Below are positions 61,401 through 64,000 of a DNA stretch of 64,000 bases, piece by piece. The translations under genes were made by a program, and so were the position numbers. The notes beneath the pieces are model-generated. The model ran no database searches, was not told where the DNA came from, and saw only the letters and a list, made by a program, of their open reading frames with translations. This DNA is from Streptomyces sp. NBC_01217 (GTDB lineage Bacteria > Actinomycetota > Actinomycetes > Streptomycetales > Streptomycetaceae). The stretch lies in the NCBI RefSeq assembly GCF_035994185.1, contig NZ_CP108538.1, forward strand, positions 8,745,501 to 8,809,500. The letters are read 5' to 3'. How positions within the stretch are numbered: the first letter of the stretch is position 1; every line of letters starts with the position of its first letter.

Positions 61401-64000
61401 AGGTACGGCGGCGCCACCGGCTCCTTGCCGACCTGCTTGTTCTTGTCCAGCCCGGCCAGCCGACGGGCCTCGGAGCGCGTCAGCCGCTCCACCGCCCACG
61501 TCTGGAACGTCTGGGATCGAGGCGGCTCGCTCCAGTTCCGCGGCGAGTTCTTCTGCAGCCTCCCGGAATGCCCTGACGCGCTGTGCGTGGACTTGGGCGG
61601 TGCTTTCTTGGTGTTGGGCGGAGCGGTCACGGTGACCGTCTTCTGCACCAGGTACAGACCCGTTTTGGCGCCCTTGGCCTGTGCGGCGACCTTCACGGCC
61701 GCCGATCCGCCCGAGAGGGTGCTGCGGCTGCGCGACGCGCCGTAGCGGCCGGTGAGCCCGGCCATCAGCCGCAGATCGAACGCGCCGTTCTCCAAGCCGA
61801 ACAGCTGGACCGCGGGACCCACCGACGCACCGATGTCGACCCCGTGGGACTTCCCGATCTGCCGCTCGTTGCGCGCCGTGCTCTGCGCGATGTCACGCAG
61901 CTCCGCGGCCGCCGTCTCGTTGATCAGAACCGCGTCACCGGACTCGGCCTTCACCGAGAACACGCCCAGTGGGTCGCTGCCGTGCTTGCCGCCGAACAGC
62001 GGCGGGGTGACGACCGGGCCCGAGTTCAGTACGCGGGACATCCCATGGAAGCCGCCGGTGGAGAAGAAGTCGCCGATCTGGGCGGCCGCCATGCTGCCCG
62101 ACTCCACCCCGGCCTGTTCCCTCACCCACTCGCGGATGTGGCTCATCGGGCCGTAGGCCTCGGTGTTCACCATCCGGAAATGGGAATTGGAATTCAGTCG
62201 CATCCGCGGCGGCAGCGAGTCGGTGAGCGCCTTTCCGGTGGTCAGGGAGTCGGCGATCCGTACCGTGAGTCCGTCACGCACGGCGAAGCCGAACTCCACC
62301 GGCCGACGGGTCGTTACGGCGCCCTGGGGAATCGGCCTCCCGCTCAGGTCGATGGGGTCGCCGTGGCGGTCCTTGACCGAGAACTCGAACCAGACGTCGT
62401 CGAGATGGACGCGGGAACCGTCCGTGGTGCGGGTCTCGGTCTGGTTCACCACCTGCGTCTGCTGGTTGTACCGCACCTGCTTGCCGAAGTTGGCCTGCAG
62501 GTTCAGCCGGGCGAATGGGGAGACGAGTTGCTTGAGCGGCCCCAGGGGCGCCGTCGGGGCCAGCCCGAAGGAGGTGCCGTTGACCTTGATCTGACCGCCG
62601 GTGGCGGTCGACCGCTGCATCGTGTCGATCTTGACCGGGTTCCCGTAACCGGAGGTGAACCGTTCCCAGTTCCCGTACGGCCGGGCGGTCACCTCCAGTG
62701 TCCGGGTCTTCCCGTCCGCCGCCTTGTAGACGAACTGCTTGCCGTCGCCGAAGAATTCCTGCGGGCTGTCCCGCAGACTGCGGGACACCTGCGCCAGCAG
62801 TCCGAAACCGTCCTGCTCCCGGCTCCCCTTCACGACTGCCGGCCGGCTGCCCGCCGACTGGTCCAGCCGGATGCCGAGCTCCCTCTCGACGTGGTCGATG
62901 CCGCGCAGCGTGTGGTTGCTCTGGCCGAAGGCGAACGAACGGCGCACGACGTCCTGTGGCAGACCGGGCAGCTGCGAACCGATGCCGCCGGTCATGTAGA
63001 GGGGCAGCTGGGTGCCGTCGTCGAACCGCACCGGGCCGGTGGTCAGCAGCGCCGCAGGCAGTTCGAGGTCGAGCCGCGGCGGCCGCTGCTCGTCCAGGTC
63101 CACGGCGGTCGTCGTGACCCGCCCGGACCGCTGAACCGGCTCCTGGACGGGTGGCAGGACGGGGACGGACGTCTCGTCCAGTTCAGGGATGGCGGCCAGC
63201 CGCTTGGGGGCTCCGAGCGTGCGCGGCGGCGTGGTGGTGGTTGTGGTGGTGTCGGTCTGGGGGTGGAGGGGGTGTCCGGGGATGCCTTCGGTGGTCGGGA
63301 GGAAGGAGACCGCGCCGGCGGGTTCGTGGACGGGGATGCCGGACTGTCCGTCGAGGAAGACGACGCCGTTGTGGTCGTGGGTGACGTTGACGACATGGCC
63401 GATGCCGCCGGTCAGGTCCTCGATGACGAGCATGCCGCGTGCGCCGAGCGGTGCGGCGGACATCGCGGTCATGACCGCTGCGGAGCCGGATACCGGGTCG
63501 GGTGTGCGGTCGAGGTAGTTGGACAGGTAGTTGTGCAGTCCGGAGGTGTCCTGCGTGATCTGGTGGTCACCGCCGAGTTCGGACGGTGATGCCTGGTGTA
63601 CGGCGCCGTCGCGCAGGGTCAGGTCGACCGCGATGGCGGTCAGGACGCAGTTCGTCTCGAAGCCACCGCCCTGCGCCCGGTAGGGGTTGACCTTGTCCAG
63701 CCATCCGTAGGCGAGCCGCAGATCCTCCTGCGGGCGCACGAACCCGGCCCGCTGCCCATCGGTGAGCCCCCGGTCACGAACCCGGACGCCCTCGTGCACC
63801 GCGTTCAGCAACTCCGGCCGGTTCAGCCGCTCCCGCAGCCCCTCCGTCAGATCCCCCCCCGACAGACTGTTGTCCACCGAGACCTCGTGCACCGGGGCGT
63901 CCTGCGGTTCGATGTGCACACTGGGGGCGCCGCCGGGGACGGCGTTCCGGACCAGTCCCGCGAGGTACTGGGCGATCGCTTCCTGCCGGTACACGGAGTT
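49475..64000 (-). CDS. Giant polymorphic-toxin-like protein with three papain-like domains, runs off right edge
   Basis: At least 4,839 residues without a stop; the N-terminus lies beyond the right edge. Residues count from 63994. Three near-identical papain-like (Tox-PL / glutamine-deamidase-type) domains lie at about 83-262, 2261-2439 and 3027-3203. Each has Cys in TNCVLTAIAVD, His in GGIGHVVNV and Asp in VFLDGQSG. Thr-rich linkers follow them. Residues 300-2200 form a long Gly/Thr/Ser-rich, beta-like region of unknown fold. About 2120-2240 is helical. About 2565-2765 holds a segment (RSFLVPLRTVSEISRNAVTE) I cannot place firmly. A second domain repeats in tandem at 3248-3411 and 3448-3621. 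The C-terminal roughly 800 residues resemble Streptomyces lonely-Cys-domain giants and hold the only other cysteine (RFCELVVGGDL). Probably exported, perhaps by type VII secretion (inference). Confidence 0.9.
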   Translation of the reverse strand, partial: NSVYRQEAIAQYLAGLVRNAVPGGAPSVHIEPQDAPVHEVSVDNSLSGGDLTEGLRERLNRPELLNAVHEGVRVRDRGLTDGQRAGFVRPQEDLRLAYGWLDKVNPYRAQGGGFETNCVLTAIAVDLTLRDGAVHQASPSELGGDHQITQDTSGLHNYLSNYLDRTPDPVSGSAAVMTAMSAAPLGARGMLVIEDLTGGIGHVVNVTHDHNGVVFLDGQSGIPVHEPAGAVSFLPTTEGIPGHPLHPQTDTTTTTTTPPRTLGAPKRLAAIPELDETSVPVLPPVQEPVQRSGRVTTTAVDLDEQRPPRLDLELPAALLTTGPVRFDDGTQLPLYMTGGIGSQLPGLPQDVVRRSFAFGQSNHTLRGIDHVERELGIRLDQSAGSRPAVVKGSREQDGFGLLAQVSRSLRDSPQEFFGDGKQFVYKAADGKTRTLEVTARPYGNWERFTSGYGNPVKIDTMQRSTATGGQIKVNGTSFGLAPTAPLGPLKQLVSPFARLNLQANFGKQVRYNQQTQVVNQTETRTTDGSRVHLDDVWFEFSVKDRHGDPIDLSGRPIPQGAVTTRRPVEFGFAVRDGLTVRIADSLTTGKALTDSLPPRMRLNSNSHFRMVNTEAYGPMSHIREWVREQAGVESGSMAAAQIGDFFSTGGFHGMSRVLNSGPVVTPPLFGGKHGSDPLGVFSVKAESGDAVLINETAAAELRDIAQSTARNERQIGKSHGVDIGASVGPAVQLFGLENGAFDLRLMAGLTGRYGASRSRSTLSGGSAAVKVAAQAKGAKTGLYLVQKTVTVTAPPNTKKAPPKSTHSASGHSGRLQKNSPRNWSEPPRSQTFQTWAVERLTRSEARRLAGLDKNKQVGKEPVAPPYLSQDQPSTLGMSRPEEFTFADGNVSRDIDGKRVTFPEHFADAVLKEVGKVYPDLVAPLRELDPHNPRWRDDSHFQTVLHNTLEVLNQLSHHSMASNVETMMTTGLRIDLVESGALSRGHRYVWVDAKLTGRRYEGKQDDLRLRYSAPGSETVGGQQSGSRTVQGGLEALVSLRDTNSNGIGRPEQLGTASVGARLGRRTESESGYGVAATHEAMSIGTGGSHLYSYQISLGAQRGGYWRFRRWMRGLMFMNVLGTQPFVFREQESTLIAPPTTTSGQDTPGLGRVLLSLPVEHTPVTTPATPAGQAVQQTPPETLSREDARDLALGTGKTLQGTPARTPAVLAAHPHQTISVTADERLTGVVEDVLKEASGGSWTVTQKGAPAHDAAVQLTESRQLRANFDQSSTETGWRAPELFASAPYLNRSTSLAHRTTILPGMTALTKAEKVETETTVGGVTQAAGREARTNTLFFGGQVGYQKSHNAGSGVTGTYALVASPYRLDVSKSVTVQRAAVSEVNRKDTGRHVLATAPVQHEIAAASERIGAWAHTKDHVPASLAGVSGRKLVVPDGWVGHVPEKSAYRLGLLKDGFGDVPLYNKQSWSPFPWLSGHAFGSWPVNSLDTAAALRQFEEQLTPLGLSAQDREQMRRLVSGRVVRAIGKEMSGTGSAVPARIGRWGSDWAQTWVGHRQVRLRAQLVPVKGTDDSFEGLGHSVELEEHRQAVESIQQAHSRASGKLIGVSVSEGAHTSDSVARSAGPTLSQVGSSVQATTQTRNASSVEFSTATTTQAHGEYATEYELRLDLEITDTKPADPAAVAHSGMGRLKDEAGRWLQMWTGRRKHSISVQANVGRLIEHFPLSLMRPDPQNAAGLVDPLEPARLAQHGEPHRVALPSSLGAGGWHDVAHLDSGGTVKPFEMPEDGFAIRSVVGLDGLHTANTLALGAAYNASLSVPEHGPLDADLLVKAKDTALTRAGTGSAQSLEDGTSNAALTAFYDRTLTPDGYQVAGLTDRGFFGGADGALALYSKPDLSGARLMAVADGMKFEGAERGTHGVGSSAGRVGAADHVLFAGPTTSSPAVGTSQIGSGSGAQEVDSVTAGQASEQLASVNVKPDKGRAFLFAIPTKWLSIAQVHHHLKDSAPVGRVRSLFGNPQREPQALETDTTVLAWVREDRARQLGLVGDANFPAKVAESWDAVSKADKEWTAADRAYWDLRRGDAAKRESELIATDKVLNDLTGGGQRSVPSVEDALGALRSLEQDNDFAEPAHDGWEEIRSEQIEQARTTLARARQVAAARAARDTAQQRLNDVESALNARLAFADALSDEYTRVRRLTDRLTNWYQLDATTQGRGPIENIPEPPKAVFSRPPKADAAKAEALKKGKEADRTGIAGMTRQLGAAGTAGFVRPQEDLRLAYGWLDKVNPYRAQGGGFETNCVLTAIAVDLSLRDGAVHQASPSELGGDRQVTQDTSGLRNFLSNYLDRTPDPVSGSAAVVTAMSAAPLGARGMLVIEDTAGGIGHVVNVAHDHNGVVFLDGQSGIPVHEPAGVVSFLPTTEGIPGHPLHPQTDTITTTTTPSRTLGGPENATDKASTVDGVSSGRPHVKARAARRKPVDPVERQRFDRFSRELERLVVRPNPDREQLGRAIGEFLGDVSSEHRHTWVREVRQLIDTLPDGKYLDESVNAAHKALDGHDHDWPVLGVPGAEYIAASQVADGPGQGFINRDVPETVVIDGEPYVPVYSAVFGDALGSHAPRFKDIGQDEDGVVQIHTGSEGVDEKVLWVSFGQPLRQVKWVEKYRADHAQEPMIRSFLVPLRTVSEISRNAVTEHHSSSNTRDLNVDKHFASNQFGIREAGSLELLRQTALPGSLRSYTDGDIEQRPGSWGEVRPLHELRDRLGVPDETMPGFEVFTEGTGFLSPAKYESTARTLREVVAAHYGNSSLREPGDRVLSRGDVERFFDEHAPARLKENIASKADKRAAVEVFVRDHLIPWANQARITQALHHEYDEFLESGPSTTPVAYRLTESVPVLRGQRRTFAHRLGAEHRRHMEVRFGIRQGYEELGNLITGAFKSAPPQVRRELNQLKDQRAEILADYQFKIGDRLTLPDRNDAYRSTALDAHQRITTALHGTAPDATVQQILDVLTRIRTTTETQPQNTSAPRKLGATGAAATMRPQEDLRLAYEWLDKVNPYRAQGDGFDTNCVLTAIAVDLSLRDGAVHQASPSELGGDRQITQDTSGLHNYLENYLDRTPDPVTGSAAVVTAMSAAPLGARGMLVIENTTGGIGHVVNVTHDHNGVVFLDGQSGIPVHQPAGAVSFLPTTEGIPGHPLHPQTNTTTTTPPRTLGTPAAQTSHAEGVEVDLSGFTERVGSGVTRVAEQHSEPQDDVSLDDRYGPAVQPKTVKRGEKDDALPPQVRLNPLWYSLEDFKPALLERGGVWTYAIDEDGRFFIGSEDVWSIAGEEERTELLEAMRTTHPDLTMADLKGLLNDQGVPTVAAGFDQTGATVIGSARVGGELFRDPLTGQWTIDASSRYVGPVVRPGVEPATVTRWVRNAAETLSSALRMTILAKDAERPTITHGALVAGTGTGELDRDYGPLAGPKKVKDRERDGVALDQVRLNPLWYRLEDFKPALLERTEGVWHYAVDEDGQISIGSDQVLSIMTQEELHELLSHMRRADPDLTLEQLKAAIDNQGHPTVAAGFREDGTTAVRPARVSGELSYNPASQAWELTDKSGRYMSNKIRPSVDSDEARQWLANTAGRISEHLGVPVKPVLFKNAPGTATSAPDGVLAGSSPRTERSEVMTEYAGAAQELAAAFTAGAAFRERLQGAGSSADAEVADTHERRLAAAESRFEAAEGRMVELGLGDLSGRDDALLPDEMRELPAREFRAAMGRAEELLGAPAVVFGSERHVREMRDAHRVAQIAVAAELVQGREEAARTVAAEFSELLGTQPGKRLGGALIVAGVNLTEQFRKATEELEEEHESNLRMLRQHLEWTTRQAAAAKSLSVVDTLWGWLGWSSPQPAGPKWDDESESELRDSIAKLPDEMLLKQKKFLADQISAIERGLQEERHGQVLSAAERRAFRHDRDRIRKRLARLIVEPTGHRGYHAVLETEVGKHPQFGAKRQDVRVDNYTDLARGLLGWTAAKPSRHQEKELALRVESEGHVEQMLDILLTRIHTHVRDLPDGERMLGEMESGVSHADGRELGAYLRHFRAKNLPEDLRHLATTVWDRGGMAAVLRDPAEFGIRDKMMVLHDLMEYFKDSRHYPVTYGTGLLPADRSKEAQSTTVVDEDGRRIHSTKDRGQNPLKDGRTHPSTRNENAESTILARELGIPVWAGQSFTAMRMFKLAQWAGASRQEIAAVAWGIFAFWRLHYDHREELAHHTLHETLDIAQNFGVPYSLRDRAAGLSEVTVEHLLTYVETEAAGFARLAERVNRAVDALSRREVPESMNETLGELGDAAAYLTAVALEIERRMGPARSLVGEGLTKPGIHAVIELVDHVPAGLAAQEVVTEHGRVLLLGLDGGSRDHGMDPQAEGWEMGREITVMAERYGLQERELEQPFTVPGSGKGAEVFREFSRPFPHSSRSYGYQVGSAGSVLLPDGGALRGRWTRFGDDFLHEQGYVLRGDNGWIGRVANWEELRTVLPSDAAEYELAADEARMYFVPSDGGGRTVVLPLTEERTESDGGRTGVGLRATAAGAYEPSVEGDRTDLVADAVSPSDTGARFAVEVDAVDAVHADRTAHPVDEVDAVDLLDLDRFRAHTSDSTASDLRSLSRVADLDRLLHDYQAIDEHDHARRADALDELSERARAYAATTKNEFRQQAVQRLVEQAGTRAAMYRRQEGSQEAPAGTAEAVPPGPLGYRERIALAKREWEGPVTEEVARLEQMLLDAGPGARSLVMGAVPGEQLWAVNVLGTVRWLEQATAERTQAPQSAQGTVVSIDLDPRARLIAPDPRLLGAGAGTEAARFCELVVGGDLKHVV
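53130..54250 (-). repeat. Tandem repeat of a second, unassigned domain in the giant protein
   Basis: Two consecutive units of about 165-175 residues share VRLNPLWYSLEDFKPALLER / VRLNPLWYRLEDFKPALLER, DLTMADLKGLL / DLTLEQLKAAI, TVAAGFDQTGATV / TVAAGFREDGTTA and SGELSYNP-type beta strands ending in a RY motif. They share roughly half of their residues by eye. Similar ELxYNPxxxxW...SGRY segments occur in other large bacterial toxins; function unknown. Confidence 0.75.
54386..54912 (-). repeat. Papain-like domain, copy 3 of the giant protein
   Basis: Begins MRPQEDLRLAYEWLDKVNPY and ends PLHPQTNTTTTTPPRTLG. Nearly identical to copies 1 and 2. Differences include DTNC for ETNC, LENYL for LSNYL and HQPAG for HEPAG. 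The catalytic Cys, His and Asp are kept. Confidence 0.85.
56676..57211 (-). repeat. Papain-like domain, copy 2 of the giant protein
   Basis: Begins VRPQEDLRLAYGWLDKVNPY and ends PLHPQTDTITTTTTPSRTLG. The catalytic triad is kept. Differences from copy 1 include RNFLSNYL and VAHDHNG. Confidence 0.85.
63208..63746 (-). repeat. Papain-like domain, copy 1 of the giant protein
   Basis: Begins VRPQEDLRLAYGWLDKVNPY and ends PLHPQTDTTTTTTTPPRTLG. DNA identity to copies 2 and 3 is high over the whole unit, including the Thr-coding GTG/GTT run on the plus strand (63234-63262). Confidence 0.85.

Noticed and set aside
49484..63589. Several plus-strand open frames of 300-790 codons opposite the giant gene
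   Set aside because: They lie antisense to recognisable repeated domains; His/Arg/Pro-rich low-complexity translations are typical shadows of GC-rich genes.
63208..63746. Repeated units in the giant gene considered as mobile elements or CRISPR-like repeats
   Set aside because: They are in-frame protein domains with intact catalytic residues; no terminal repeats, target duplications or regular short spacers.

Overview
The window is high-GC DNA with GTG starts, GGAGG-type ribosome binding sites and gene families typical of Streptomyces or a close relative: a giant lonely-Cys-type protein, an MbtH/type II thioesterase pair with an NRPS, a spore-associated-protein-like secreted protein, and many actinobacterial insertion sequences. 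The density of broken and nested mobile elements between about 8 and 47 kb suggests a chromosome arm or large plasmid. That placement is inference; no replication origin, tRNA or rRNA was seen.

Layout. (1) 1-7.85 kb, minus strand: the operon mbtH - type II thioesterase - NRPS, with the NRPS running off the left edge. Its first complete module is C-A-T-E with a specificity code readable as valine, so D-valine is the predicted unit; a second C and a partial A domain follow. (2) 8.1-14 kb: regulators of the NRPS region (a 363-aa LuxR-type protein, a 73-aa stand-alone LuxR HTH protein beside a 65-aa secreted peptide gene, and the relic of a second LuxR gene), plus IS5 debris and a complete IS630 element. 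(3) 14.5-24 kb: a patchwork of fragments (IS1380, IS630, a PKS acyltransferase, a GAF/SpoIIE phosphatase, IS21, ISAs1, a glyoxalase, an integrase). Among them are intact genes for a serine resolvase with a translationally coupled partner, a nucleotidyltransferase resembling aminoglycoside/lincosamide enzymes, an XRE-cupin regulator divergent from an epoxide hydrolase, and a SapA-like secreted protein.

(4) 24.7-36.3 kb: a complete IS5 element, a VOC-protein/SDR operon behind a palindromic operator, two IS3 elements and a hemerythrin gene. A group II intron (32411-34950) sits in the catalytic YREK box of an IS4-family transposase, and that IS4 element in turn sits in the terminal repeat of the second IS3 element. 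(5) 36.3-39.5 kb: an IS630-type transposon with 25-bp terminal repeats and TA target duplications that carries an SDR/TetR pair and a small unknown gene. (6) 39.8-44.5 kb: a three-subunit molybdenum hydroxylase (large, FAD and 2Fe-2S subunits) whose operon is split by a decayed IS110. (7) 44.6-47.4 kb: two deleted IS256 copies and an IS30 element. (8) 48-64 kb: a membrane-anchored ricin-type lectin, a YbaB/EbfC protein and, convergent with them, an at least 4,839-residue polymorphic-toxin-like giant protein. It contains three near-identical papain-like domains and a tandemly repeated second domain, and only four cysteines were seen.

Genes that look functional are interleaved with fragments whose order records successive insertions. 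The sequence supports the order intron within IS4 within IS3, and insertion of a gene cassette into an IS630 element.
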